DNA from: Sipunculus nudus
Taxonomy: Eukaryota; Annelida; Sipuncula; Golfingiida; Sipunculidae
Direction of reading: 5' to 3'
Assembly: GCA_026874595.1 (NCBI GenBank)
Contig: CM049322.1
Location: 27,443,840-27,507,839, forward strand
Length of the DNA stretch: 64,000 nucleotides
In this document: one piece after another, positions 35,680-48,022 of the stretch
Layout of the letters: every line of letters starts with the position of its first letter
Position numbering within the stretch: the first letter of the stretch is position 1
The notes under the pieces: generated by a model
The model's database searches: none
Told to the model about the DNA's origin: nothing
Seen by the model: only the letters and a program-made list of their open reading frames with translations
Program-made: the position numbers and the translations under genes

Positions 35680-38064
35680 GAATCGGGTTTATCATCAAGT
35701 CACATTTGAACTGCAACGCCCTCATTTTTGGTTGACCTCTGACCTTTCCTTACTGCCCAGCGTCTGTTTCCACACATAAACCCGCATATCTCGGGAACCG
35801 TTTGACCGATCAGGCTAAAAATTTTGCACAAATGTAGCCCTTTGATAGCCCTGCCAGGGCTTTAGTATTTGCATTTACAAATAAAATGCTTACAATAAAA
35901 CGTGGTTCCATGTACCGATAGACTTAACTCAGTGCCAGCTCTTATCACTAAAGCCCTGTAAAGTCCGTAGGGTGAATCGCTGATATTTGCATATCACGGC
36001 GTCACAAGGCTCTTTGAGGACTTGACGAGCCCCCGTATTTGCATATCAGGCCGTCACCCCTCATGTGAGTGGCATCGTTGCTACGAGAACGCCAACAGCG
36101 GTCCCACAGCTCGACCCGTTTGGTATTTTCGCACTGAAATCATGTGTTCAGGTAGTCCACACATGAACCTTCGTGTTCTATGATACATCTCCGCTGAACG
36201 AATAGTACGGGCCATGGGCCAAATGTAAGTGCATATTGTAGACACTATCGCAACAGTTTTGTACCGACAGGTCCAGTAAAATTCCTTCTGCCGAGATGAC
36301 AGCTGGCAGCATTTGTCTGAACCCGTATATCAACTGTCAAATTGCGACTTGCGAATCGTGATCGTTTCAGTCAGCCGGCACATTTTGAATGTGCTCGTCG
36401 CGTGGTGCGCCTGAATATCTCACGCTGATTGGCTGAGCCAGAGTTTGGCCTACATTATGTTTAAACAGGCCCAACTTTCAAGAGTGCTGGTCCGATAAAC
36501 GTTAACACTGAGGCTGAGGGTTATAGTGTTTTATAAAGTCTCGCCGAACTCAATTTAAGCGACGGCCTTAAATTATTAAGACAAATTAAGTGGGAATATT
36601 TGTAACCAATTGGAAGCCCGGAATAGGCGGTTACTGAAATAACCATGTAGGTTTTGAAAAAGATTCTGGGAAAGACCACTGCTGACATCACTGGAAAAGA
36701 CCTTAGTTCAGCGAGGCGGTGATGTGTGGTGCTGACCATCCGGGAACCGGCAAGATTACCAGTCCATGAAATCAGAGGGTCAGATAGAGCCAAATTAGTA
36801 ATATGAAATGCCGCAAGATGGCGGTACCGATACTAAATGCGACACAACGCACGAACGTTTGATTTCTCTGTCAGAAGCAACAATTAAGTCAAAACTATTT
36901 CATTGACTGGGCCAGTCTACCCTTTGATAGCTTTATAACATACACTTAAAAAGGTGGCACCACCTGCAACCATTTTTACACAGTGTCCATCTGTTCATCT
37001 GCCTTGGGATAATATCACTCATATCTCAGCAGTGGTTTGACTTATCCACCTGATTCTCGATTTTATGACAGGTGGCGCCACGTACATTCACATTTACTCT
37101 GCAGACATCCAAGCTCATATCTCGGGAACCGTTTGGCCAATTTGGCCAAAATTTTGCATGTGTATAGATTTCACATAGCTCTTCATCATAGGCAAAACTG
37201 GTGGTGCCACCCGAACCATTAATGCACAGCGTCTATCTGTTCATCTGCCTTGGGATAAAATCACTCATATCTGTGCAGTGGTTTGACTTATCCATCTGAA
37301 ATTTTGCAGGTTTATACATCCTGGACAGGTTTCTCAATTTTATGACAGGTGGCGCCACCTACATTCAGGTTTACTCTGCAGACATTCAAGCTCATATCTG
37401 GGTAACCGTTTGACCGATTGGGCCAAAATTTTGCATGTGTATAGATCTCATATAGCTCTTCATCATAGGCAAAACTGGTGGCGCCACCTGCAACCATTTA
37501 TGCACAGCGTCCATCTGTTCATCTGCCTCGGGATAAAATTACTCATATCTCAGCAGTGGTTGGACTTGTCCATCTGAAATTTTGCAGGTTTATACATCCT
37601 GGACAGCTTTCTCGTTTTTATGACATGTGGCGCCACCTACATTCATGTTTACTCTGCAGACATCCAAGCTCATATCTCGAGAACCGTTTGACGGATTGGG
37701 GCAAAATTTTGCATGTGTATAGATCTCACATAGCTCTTCATCATTGGGAAAACTGGTGGCGCCCCCTGCAACCACTTATGCACAGCATCTATCTGTTCAT
37801 CTGTCTTTGGGTAAAATCACTCATATTTCAGAAGTGGTTTGACTTATCCACCTGAAATTTTGCAGGATTATACAACCTGGACAATTTTCTCGGTTTTATG
37901 ACAGGTGGCACCACCTACATTCACGTTTACGCTGCAGACATCCGTGCTAATATGCAACACACCTCACTCTTTTTCCCTTGCCACTTAATCCATGCCTCAC
38001 TTCACCCGTCCCACTCTGATTTCTGTGGATACACATAGTCGCTTGTCGACTACCCATATTCTAG
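35680..38064 (+). mobile_element. Helitron-like element, family A, copy 3 (5' truncated)
   Basis: Begins with diverged head wording (GGGTTTATCATCAAGTCACAT; TTTCCACACATAAACCCGCATATC) and continues as about 280-bp units. It ends TAGTCG-CTTGT-CGACTA...CTAG (38061-38064). The terminal-palindrome element at 35846-36919 interrupts it. Confidence 0.65.
35846..36919. mobile_element. Terminal-palindrome element, copy 1
   Basis: An insertion of about 1.07 kb in family A, flanked by CCCTTTGA (35838-35845 and 36920-36927). Removal restores GTAGCCCTTTGATAGCTTTAT. It starts TA-GCCCTG-C-CAGGGC and ends GACTGG-G-CCAGTC-TA. Each end is its own palindrome and the two are not inverted repeats of each other. 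The interior holds ATTTGCATAT-type strings (near 35978 and 36041) and no supported coding frame. It pairs with 38936-39949. Confidence 0.7.
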
Positions 38065-38235
38065 TTTTAAAATGTCCTAGTCTGAAACTTGCAGGTCTGA
38101 AATGTCCATTTTGCTGAAATCATAAAGACTAAGGTAGATATGCAGGACTTAAAGGATCAATATTAAATTTTAAAAAGAAACCTCCATTCATACTCCCAAA
38201 CTTTGCACAGGTTCGCATTAGGCCTGTAGGCCTTG

Positions 38236-38935
38236 TTTTTGGTCCAGGGAAGCAATAAACATCTATGTCATTACACACTTTTTGCAGAATGTGTATACGT
38301 CTGTGTGGTGAAACAAGGGTAACACAGTTGAAAGAATCATATTAGTAAAGCTAGGTTGAGCTCGGTTAGCTTTAGGATGGGTGACCGTGCGTATGAAAGT
38401 GACCTATTGAGAACACAGGAACTAGGCCTAAGGCTATTTTTGATATTATATCTTTTAAAGCGCTTTTACTTTCCCATATTTATTACATATTATGCAAATC
38501 AAAGATGTCTGATAAAGGCCAGTTATTTTTGATGAAGTCTTTTTCTATCTTACGTACGCTTGTCCCTCTGTCTGCTGATATGGCCGCCTGGTAGGTAAAC
38601 TTTAAACATCAGTCACGCATCACATTATCGGGTTTGTACTGACACAACAAACATAGCTGTCTTTGAGGCAACACACAATTTACTAATGTTTCATTAAATA
38701 GTATGATGTTATATTGAAGAATATAAGACTTTCAGTATTCATTATTCATGTATCGGGCCAAAATTGTGCATGCACCATAGATTTTGGATACCTCCATCCC
38801 ATATGATACTGTTAGCACCCAGTGCAATCAATTACATGAGGTTTCCATCCTTTTGTTTGCTTTTGGTGAAAATCACTCATATCTCAGGAATGGTCCAATG
38901 AATTGGCCTGAAATTTAGCCTTTCCATCCATCTTG
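38236..38935. other. Intronic DNA with degenerate A-like module at the end
   Basis: Mostly unrecognised. From about 38750 the wording (GGGCCAAAATTGTGCATGC; ATCACTCATATCTCAGGAA) is a diverged A-type module that carries the next insertion. Confidence 0.45.
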
Positions 38936-39949
38936 TAGCCCTGCACGGGTTTTAGTATCTACGTTTTCTACTAAACTGATTCATATCAAGCGTGATTCCA
39001 TGTACCAATAGAGGTAACTCAATACAAGCTCTTATCACTAAAGCTCTGTAAAGTCTATATGGTGAATCCTTGGTATTTGCATATAAGGGGATCACAAGGC
39101 TCCTGATGATTCCCTCGCATTTGCATATCAGGCCATCAGGCCTCATGTGAATGGCCTTGTTGCTATGAGAATGCTAACAGCAGGCCCATAGGCAATAGAC
39201 AGCTTGACATGCTTTGTAACACTCGCACTGAAATATGTATTCAGGTAGTCGAAACATGGACCTTCGTGTCCTGTGATATATCCATGGACCAAATGGAAGT
39301 ACATTGTAGATACTATCGCAACGATTTTGTAATGTGTATTGGCTCCCTAAGCCGCTGCAAAGTTGCCAACACACAGAGAGCTGTCATCATTTCAGTCAGC
39401 GGGTACATATACCGCAGTTTGACTGGCTTTGTTGCATGTACACCTAAATATCTCATGGTGATTGGCTGAGCTAAAGATACATTTTTGAACAGGCCTGCTT
39501 TAACAGCTATGGTCTGATAAACGGTGACACACAGAGGCTGAGAGTTATAGTGTTTAAAGTCTTGCTGTATTCAAAATATACAAGGACCTAAAAGTATTAA
39601 GACTGATTAACTGGAAATATCAATAGCCAGCTTGAAGCCCGCAGTAGGCGGTGACTGAATGAACCATGTTGGTTTTGAAAAAGATTCTGGGAAAGACCAC
39701 CAGTTATTCCTTACATCACTGGAAAAGCCCTTAGTTCAGTGAGGCGGTGATATGTGGGGCTGACCATCCCATAATGGGTGGAGTTTACCAGTTGATGAAT
39801 CAGTCAGCCAGAGAGCCATACTTTAGTTATATAATTGGCCATGAGGTGGCAGTACCTGTTCTAAGCTTTGCGACTCAGCAAAGTAAGTTTGATGATTCTG
39901 TTAGTTGGAAGAAATATGTTTTCACCATTGCATCGACTGGACCAGTCTA
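38936..39949. mobile_element. Terminal-palindrome element, copy 2
   Basis: Diverged partner of 35846-36919, flanked by TCCATCTTG (38927-38935 and 39950-39958). The start TAGCCCTGCACGGGTTTTAG has a damaged palindrome. The end GACTGG-A-CCAGTC-TA is intact. Shared interior blocks include CAAGCTCTTATCACTAAAGC, ACCATGTnGGTTTTGAAAAAG and AGTTCAGnGAGGCGGTGAT. No gene is seen; its short frames have no recognisable domain. Confidence 0.7.
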
Positions 39950-40430
39950 TCCATCTTGGACAGCTCTCTTGTTCATATGACAGGTGCTCTTTCATAGAAA
40001 ACATCCATGCATATATCTCAGGAGTGATTTGATATATCCACCTGAAATTATGCATGTTAATAGATCTTTGATGCTGTAATCTTATGCACAACAAGAGCCT
40101 GGTGGCTCCACCTACAATCATGTTCACATAGTCCATCCATAAATCTGTTTTGGTTGGAAATTGTGCACATCTCAGGAGTGGATGGATGTATCAGCCTGAA
40201 AGTTTGCACCTTTATCCTTCTTTGTCATTGTCAAATTGGTGGTGCCTGGGATCAGGATACTTTCCCATGGGAAACTGTGAAAGTAACATTTTGACCCTTG
40301 TATGTGTCATCTTGGATCTTTCCCAGTCACCAGCCTGTAGACTATATGAAACTTTTGTATCCCTGGAGCTGTGACACTTGTTCATGTTATACAATCAGAA
40401 TATTTTACTACTTGTTCTGTGTTTTTGTAG
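39950..40430. other. Diverged A/P-like repeat modules before the last exon
   Basis: ATCTCAGGAGTGATTTGATA, CACCTGAAATTATGCATG and GGTGGCTCCACCTACAATCA are degraded relatives of the A and P modules. The last about 60 bases before 40431 (TTACTACTTGTTCTGTG then TTTTTGTAG) form the 3' splice region. Confidence 0.5.
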
Positions 40431-40676
40431 GGAATGAACATGCCTGTGTGGCAACAGCAACAACCCATGTTCACTACAAACTTGGGAAGCCCAATGTTGA
40501 GGGGAATGCGGCCACTGATGCCGGGATTTACCGCAGACAGCAGCCAGCTACTGAGACAGGTCCAGCAGCAGCAACATATCACAGCAAACTTTAACAGACA
40601 GCAGCAACAGATGAGACCAAGCCAGCAGTATCACAACTACCCACGACATCATCACTCTGGTGGCAGGCGCAGGTAG
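40431..40676 (+). CDS. RBM7: RBM7/RBM11-like protein, terminal coding exon
   Basis: After TTTTTGTAG the frame opens in phase 0, matching the phase-0 end of the previous exon. It encodes GMNMPVWQQQQPMFTTN, a Met/Pro-rich stretch, two glutamine clusters (RQVQQQQH and RQQQQMRPSQQY) and the basic end RHHHSGGRRR, with TAG at 40674-40676. Low-complexity, presumably disordered tails are usual in RBM7/RBM11. The Gln/Met richness and RGM/GGRRR pieces are lineage details that I cannot assign a function. The stop codon lies within CAGGTAGAACCAACAG, the seed of the 38-bp repeat that follows, so the 3' UTR begins as minisatellite. Confidence 0.85.
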   Translation, partial: GMNMPVWQQQQPMFTTNLGSPMLRGMRPLMPGFTADSSQLLRQVQQQQHITANFNRQQQQMRPSQQYHNYPRHHHSGGRRR

Positions 40677-41640
40677 AACCAACAGATGACAGATGAGAGT
40701 GTGGGACAGGAGATAGAACCAAGAAATGACAGATGAATATGGGACAAGAGATAGAACCAACAGTTGATAGATGAGTGTGGGACAGGAAAATAGACCCAAC
40801 AGTTGATAAATTAGTGTGGGACAGGAGATAGACCCAACAGTTAACAGAGGAGGTTGGAACAGGAAATAGACCCAACAGTTAACAGAGGAGGCTGGGACAG
40901 GAGATAGACCCAACAGTTGACAGAGGAGGGTGGGACGGGAGATAGACCCAACAGTTAACAGATGAGGTTGGGACATGAGATAGACCCAAGAGATGACAGA
41001 TGAATGTGGGACAAGAGATAGAACCAACAGTTGATAGATGAGGATGGGACAGGAGATAGAACCAACAGGTGACAGATTAATATGGGACAAGTGATAGACC
41101 CAAGATAGAACCAACAGTTGATAGATGAGGATGGGACAAGAGATAGAACCAACAGGTGACAGATTAATATGGGACAAGTGATAGACCCAACAGTTGACAG
41201 ATGAGGATGGGACAGGAGATAGACCCAGCAGTTAACAGAGGAGGGTGGGACAGGAGATAGACCCAACAGTTGACAGATGAGGATGGGACAGGAGATAGAC
41301 CCAGCAGTTAACAGAGGAGGGTGGGACATGAGATAGACCCAACAGTTGACAGATGAGGGTGGGACAGGAGATAGAACCAACAGGTGACAGATGAGGGTAG
41401 GACAGGAGATAGACCCAATAGTTGACAGATGAGGGTTGGACAGGAGATGGACCCAACAGTTGACAGATGAGGGTGGGACAGGAGAAAGAACCAACAGTTG
41501 ACAGATGAGGGTGGGATGGAGATAGAACCAACAGTTGACAGATGTGGGTGGGACAGGAGATAGAACCAACAGTTGACATATCAGAGCGTGGGACAGGAGA
41601 TAGAACCTGCAGGTGACAGATGAGTGTAGGAAAGGAGGAT
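40677..41640 (+). repeat. 38-bp minisatellite in the 3' UTR (about 25 copies)
   Basis: The unit is near ACAGATGAGGGTGGGACAGG then AGATAGAACCAACAGTTG. Variants carry ACCCAACAG, TTAACAGAGG or AATATGGGACAAGTG. The first, diverged unit overlaps the stop codon. The long minus-strand open frames over it are by-products. It would be transcribed as UTR unless polyadenylation is very early; no AATAAA is visible in 40677-41700. Confidence 0.92.
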
Positions 41641-42392
41641 GAGTTGACAAGACATCTTAGTTGGGAATATACATTGACCTTTTTAACTCTGTTGTCAATA
41701 AGTCTTCCATGCCATGATCTTTTGTCATTCAGTCTTTTGTCTTTCTGTCTGTTAGACTGGCCTGTTTAGATTCTGATATATATTTCCTGTTTATGTGCCA
41801 GAACTAAGGTCAATATCACCTATTTTATGAAAGTTATGGACAGGAATATAAGTTACCTTATAGAAACAGCAAGAAATATTTTTCTCCCTTAAAGGGACTA
41901 ATCACCTATAAAGCATATTGAATTAACATGAAAATAGCTTCTTCCCTTTAAAATGAATTCGTACCTGCCAAAATATTGCCCTGAAACCGTTTGCTTACTC
42001 CTGTTAATGAGTGTTAAAAACAGTTGATGGGGTGGAGTCACAGGTGTTAACATAGTGCGTGCATCACCCGGGCCACAACACATGTCAATCAGGAGATGAT
42101 CTGACTGACTGGACCCTTAAAGTTATACATGTTCCCACTGGTTGAAACACTGCATGTTGCGGCCCATAATCAGACCTGTGTTCACACGGCCTTGTTATGG
42201 TAAACATACGCACGTGGACTGTGTTTACCAACATACAGGGCTATAAAAAGGTGTTAAACAGCCGTGCTGAGACTGTGTACTGTGATTGGTTTTCCTCAGA
42301 AACTTTTTTGTACGAAGCAAATCTGAACTGATAGTGTGGTTTTTTTGTTATCAATGTTCAATTGTATACCAGAAAATAGAGCAGAATTTGTA
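41641..42392. other. Downstream flank of the RBM7-like gene
   Basis: No repeat terminus and no open frame of note. AATAAG occurs at about 41697 but no canonical AATAAA poly(A) signal is seen before 42000. The true transcript end is not determined. Confidence 0.45.
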
Positions 42393-43391
42393 ATTTTAGC
42401 TCAGCTGACTATAAGTAAACTTTTCCTCCTGTAAGCACTGTTGCCTTAAATTTCATATGCTGTGTGTGTATGCAGAGGTGTTGCAACTCTCACCATTAAC
42501 CCCCCGCCCCATTGCCATTCAGCTCTTGCACCTGTGGACTTGCTCATCAGTCTTATAGCAAATTTTTTGTATAAGGATTCATTAAATGAGAAAAAAATTA
42601 GTATAATAAAAAAATTAGGATCCAGTCGATATTATTTCCTTGCCTCAGCAGAAAACATGAAGTGATCAGCTCTGTCCATCTCTGTTAATCATTAGTTATA
42701 CAATAATTATAAATCAACTTTTTTCCTTAAAGCACTATTGAATGCTCCCCCCCCCCCCCCGCTTTTCATTCTCACTTTCTCTCTCTCTCTCTCCTCCTCC
42801 CTCCATCCATTCAGACTTATCAATAACATTAACACATTTTTGGCGGTCAGATGTGTCCTTTCATATAACTCTAAGGTACAATGTTTTTTTTCCTTATTGC
42901 ATGTGGTTTTAGGCCGCAGTTTTTATGTATTACACAGTAAAATGTATACTTATCAGATTTAGTTTATGCTCATTTGAAAATGGAATTTTTTAAATATTTT
43001 TTAACAGCATTTTATTTCAGTTAATTAATTAAATATGAATTATTATACTTCAGCTGATCTCCAGTTCTGCCTTATTCTATAATGGACAGGTATTCATACA
43101 TTCCCATGCTTATTTTAATTATTTTATGCACATATCACTATCACATAGGTGAAATAATGATACTTCTAGAAATATTTCATCATGAGAGACTCCTTCACCT
43201 TTGGTATAGTCTTTGAAAAGTACACAGTGTTAGATCACCGATTATATATTTAATATTTGATTATCACCAGTTAGCAGGACTATTTCCTCTTACCTTTTTA
43301 ATGTTAATGTTTATAAAAAAAAAGAAGTATATTTTGCATTTGCTAAAATTTTCCAAAGTTAAGCTGTGCGATGTGACCCATGGGTCCCTTG
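42393..43391 (+). mobile_element. Family S element, copy 4 (short, both ends)
   Basis: The head TTTTAGCTCAGCTGACTATAA and tail GATGTGACCCATGGGTCCCTTG|TT bound an AT-rich interior that lacks the GTCCGTC block. It is therefore internally deleted. It contains C-run and CTCT-rich tracts (about 42747-42795). Confidence 0.6.
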
Positions 43392-43395
43392 TTCT

Positions 43396-43530
43396 CATTA
43401 CTGTTTGCCTAGAGGTTAGGTTTTATTCACATTACTGTTTGTGTAGAGGTCAGGTTTTATTCACATTACTGTTTGTGTAGAGGTTAGGTTTTATTCACAT
43501 TACTGTTTGTGTAGAGAGGTTAGGTATTGC
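43396..43530 (+). repeat. 34-bp tandem repeat (about 4 copies)
   Basis: CATTACTGTTTGTGTAGAGG then TTAGGTTTTATTCA repeats with 34-bp spacing immediately after the S tail. Confidence 0.85.
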
Positions 43531-44671
43531 AGGTCACATAATTGGTGCTTGCACAGCATTGGAGTCTGTTAAAAAGTTACTGCTGTCCTGCAGCCTTCCT
43601 GGATATCATTAATCAAATTGTCACAATTATCACTTACAGTGTCAAGTCATTAACATGATTGCCAGCATTTAAGAGTTAAAAACTTTAATTCAGGGCATTT
43701 ATTCTGAAGAATGTTTCCTAATTTTAGATTGCTTAGTGCTTCATGTGTATCTCTTTATGTGGGTTAGTTTCGATTTCTATTTCACCCAGAATTGACAGAT
43801 TTAAGACATGTACATGTCTCCTTGTGCCAATAGAGATTTTAACATTCTATCATCAGAATAGGATTTATGGATATATTGTAGTATAATGCATGTATTTTCT
43901 CATCAGTTGTATTAACTTTGGTAAAACTGTATTTAGAAAATGGAATGTGTACCACATGAAATTTATTAATTCTTAGCTTATGTTTGACACAGACCAGCTT
44001 TCTGAAAAGCCAGATAATTTTTATTTTTCGAAATTCCATCAGTTTTCAGTTCAGTTGACTTTCAGTTGGCTGTGTAAAGTGATGGGCCTTATTTTCTGTT
44101 GTAATTCTGTTTGGTTGTCTGTCTTTGAGCAGGGCACAAAATGTAGCCATTAGACAGGAAAAGTTATTACTTGTCATCCTGTGAGGTCTATGTTAAATCT
44201 CCCAAGAAACCCGATATAAGGACCTATATTTTAGTAGGCAAAGACATAGGGTTTGTCAAAACCCGGGTTTAAGCATAAAGCCCAGCCCAGGAGGTTTTCT
44301 GGGTAAGTAAAGCCGGGTTTTATTGGTTTAACAGGTTTAATTGGCAATATAATGTCATTTTAAAATTAAATACTATAGGATTATATGATGTGGTAAATAT
44401 AATTGTGTGCTTTTATATTTTGTTAATATAAAGCAATATTAAGAGCAATGTCTGATTAATAATATTTTACACATAAAGCAATTTTAATTTTATATTTAGA
44501 TTCACTTTACCAAAAAAAAAAGAAATCATGAGTCTTTAGATGCAGTGAATGCCTACAGTACCCTTTCCTCCCCCTCTTATTTTTCCAAGACCTAATTTAA
44601 GTGAAACTTGATTTATACACAATTAATGATGTAAAAGCAGATACTGACTACTTGCTATCATTTCATTTTGG
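43531..44671 (+). other. Unassigned AT-rich DNA with a degraded S head
   Basis: Nothing coding is recognised. At about 44043-44290 there is a diverged S head (TTTTCAGTTCAGTTGACTTTC) without a matching tail. Confidence 0.45.
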
Positions 44672-47600
44672 ATTTTTAGCTCAGCTGACTATAAGTCATC
44701 TGAGCTATAGTCGTGGTCCATTGTCCGTCGTCCGTCCGTCCGGATGTCCATCCGTAAGACTGGCACGTTTCAACACAGTTGGACCTACGAATCTAAAATT
44801 CGGCATACCGTTAGATGTCCCCAAAATCTCCTACCATGCCAAATATTGGGTCAATAGGACTTCGTTCCTTCGAGATATTAAGGAAAAACCTCAATTTTTT
44901 ATTAGAAATCTATTTTCACACTTCAGGACTGCCTAATATTAAAACCACTCATCTGGTTTTCTTTAATTAACCATAAATATTCCTCTATATAGTTCCTATG
45001 TACATGCCAGATATTAAGTCAGTATTATATAATTTAAAAAAGTTATGGGCCCAAACATAATGGACTTTGTAAAAAAATCAGGAAGATATTTGCTCACTTA
45101 AGACCAAAAGTGTTAAAGGTAGGGACTTTTTTCCAGTAATACAACTTTAATTAATCAAAATTTAATTGTATACCAAAATTTAGATCAAAATCTGTTAAAT
45201 TTTTTTTAAAATTGGCAAAAATATAAAATTGGTACCTTAAATTTTGCCCAACTTAGGCCACGGCACGTTTTTTCCTGTAAGTACTGTGGATTTAATTTTC
45301 ACAGCATGTATACATAAGGATTTAATCTGTTAAAATCTGAAATTTGAAAATAAAAGCTGCAAAATTAGGCTAGTTATTGAATTTTTTTGGAGGCTCTTGT
45401 TGTATTCCCTTACATTGTCAAGCAGTCCACTTTGATGACTGAAGGTCATTCAGCGCACATCTCTATGCTCCCCAGGCTGTTGGCATAATTTTAGATGTCC
45501 CCAATCTCCTACCATACCGAAATTTGGGTCATTAGGACTTTGTTCCTTCGAGATATTAAGGAAAACTCTGTTTTCCATAAAAAAAGCCATAGTTACACTT
45601 CAAGGCTGCCTAATATCAAAACCACTGATCTGTTTTTGATCTTATTTAGTATTCACATTCTTTCATACATTTTCTATTATGGGCCAAAACATAATGCAGT
45701 TTTTTTTTTAAATCAGGAAATATATTTACTCACCTAACATGAGAATTGCTGAACCTAGAGACTTTTTTTTCAGGAATATAACTTTATTTAATCAAGATTC
45801 AATTGTTTACCCAAAATTAGATCTGAATTTTGCAAATTTTTCAAGTTATTAGCATAAATAAAAAATCAATACCTTAAATTTTGTCCAACTTTGGCACTGT
45901 TGATTTAATTTTCACAGCATATATACATAAGGATTTAATCTGTTAAAATCTGAAATTTCAAAGAAATTGATTGGAAAGAATAGCTTTTATTCATGTTTTC
46001 ATACACCATGTCAAGTGTTGTTACATCTAGCCCACCTAGTAGTACAGCCTTCAATTGCATTATGTAACCCACCCCAGGCAGCTTGCCTTGGCTCAGCTTG
46101 GCCACTACTAGCAGGCTTCCCCTCTGCACACACCCCCCCCCCCCCAGATGGTGCATTAACTAGATGAATGTTATAATTTTCTGTATTTCATTTTATTCTT
46201 GGCTATGCAATGCTACATTTTAGACCCCACCAGGGTTACAATGATTAAAGTGTACATTTAATTGTGTCCAAAAAGTGTATTGCTATGAAAGTGTGGATGT
46301 TCATGAGATAAGTAATTCCTTACTTCAGAAGAGTAAAAACTTCACCGGGTGTGAAATTGACTATTAATTCCAGTAATAAATTAAAACTGGGATAGTAATT
46401 AGCACAATGATATTGTTTGTCCCTCATTCAACCAACAGTGTGTATACTTTATTTGAAAAGATGTTTTATTTCATCAAATTTACTTTTATTTTATTTTGGT
46501 GATTAAAATTAAGCATGTACTGAAAACTCCAATGTGCAAAACTTTTTAATAGTGATTCAAGGAATATTCTTGTAGATGCCATGTTGTGGCATTATTTTCT
46601 TTTAAATTCAATTTAAACATTTATGATTTAAAAATAATAAAATATATGTGTATGCATAATATGACCCAATATGAGCTGCACTCTGGATATATGATGATTG
46701 CAACTTTTGCAACAATTCATATGTTTTAACTTATAGTTTCAGTTTTTTACTCTGTATATATAATGGTTGCAACTTTTGCAACAATTCTAATATTTTAACT
46801 TATATTTTCAGGTTTTTTTATTTAAAAATTTATAAAACCTGTAAATAAAAAAAAATGATTCAGATAAAAACTTCTTAATGGCAAAAAGTGGATATGCTTA
46901 AAAAATAGGATTATATATAAACTTAAATGCATTATTCCCTTGAAAGTGAAATAAAGGTATTAGTCCATTCTGTCCACTTGCCTATCCATCTGTAAATTTT
47001 CATATGCATCACAGTATCTCAAAACTTTTACTGTTTTTCTTCATGACAGTCTTGTCAGAGTATTAGTTTGCAATCATATATTTAGAACTTTACTATAGCC
47101 AAGTAGGAGGGCCCCTTTCCTCTTAGCTTTTCATATTCTTATATAAATGAAAAACATTACAATAGAATATTTCTACATCCACCTTCATGCTGCCCTCACT
47201 TTTCCCTTCTCCGAACCTCATCCCAAAGTCAGCCTCAGTAAGCAAGAACAAGATGAATCAGATATATTCATACTTTAATATTTTGTATAACTATTTGTCC
47301 ATAGGTACCCATGTACATGCCAGAAATTATGTCAATATTGTGTAATATGTAGACATAGTGGGCATCACAATAATGTACCTTGTCAAGACTAAAGAGATAT
47401 TGTGTCATACAGTCACAAATTCATAAATCACTTCATCAGCATAGTTAATCATAACATCATATCTGTCAAATTGAAAGCTTGCAGACTACCACACACTTTA
47501 GATCCTTTAGGAAATAGCCTTATCATCATTCTACTACTGCTTATTACTGCTGTCATTGCATTCATATTTGCTCAAATATATCACAATTTTCAACCCCTCC

Positions 47601-47818
47601 TAAATAAATAAAAAATAAACCACTATATTTGACTCTATTAATCCATCAGTCAGGTAATTTCACTTATCATTTACTCACATATTACATTACATTCCTTTAT
47701 AATAGCCCAACATGTCCATGATATTCATAAGCTTTATGGACTTGATATAGTATCACAGTGGAGAAACATTTATAGTCCAATCACGATCAGCTGAGCCCCG
47801 TGACCCATGGGTCCCTTG
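44672..47818 (+). mobile_element. Family S element, copy 5 (long, both ends)
   Basis: The head TTTTTAGCTCAGCTGACTATAA is followed by GTCCGTCGTCCGTCCGTCCGG. The tail CAGCTGAGCCCCGTGACCCA then TGGGTCCCTTG|TT ends at 47818. Body wording repeats (AGATGTCCCCAAnATCTCCTACCAT at about 44813 and 45490), indicating a partial internal duplication. Non-coding. Confidence 0.65.
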
Positions 47819-47904
47819 TTTATTCAATGTGAACAGTGAAAGTATAATGTAGCAGGGTTGGCAAGTCTGCTGCACAAAAAAAGTCTTCTGCACTTTCTTT
47901 TACA

Positions 47905-47908
<4 letters not shown>

Positions 47909-47959
<51 letters not shown>
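47909..47959. repeat. (AT)n microsatellite
   Basis: About 25 uninterrupted AT units. A second run lies at about 48390-48426 inside the hAT-like left arm. Confidence 0.95.
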
Positions 47960-47964
<5 letters not shown>

Positions 47965-48022
47965 AAAAACGTCTTTTTACACCCAGAGTGTAAAAATTTA
48001 AAAACCCTCTGTATATGGAAGT

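Larger units (their letters stand above)
34747..38235 (+). mobile_element. Helitron-like element, family P, copy 2 (contains A copy 3)
   Basis: The head TTTTTTAGCGAACCTGTGAGC-ATATGCAATGG is followed by repeated GTCGTGCGTCGT. The tail CACAGGTTCGCATTAGG and CCTGTAGGCCTTG|TTTT closes at 38235. A family A element occupies about 35680-38064. The A-to-P-tail junction is the same as at 1881-1890, so the nested pair was copied as a unit or the two sites share a common origin. Confidence 0.6.

Noticed and set aside
40548-41650. Minus-strand frames of 209, 94, 231 and 115 codons
   Set aside because: They read the 38-bp 3' UTR array in different frames on the opposite strand. There are no start, splice or family signals.
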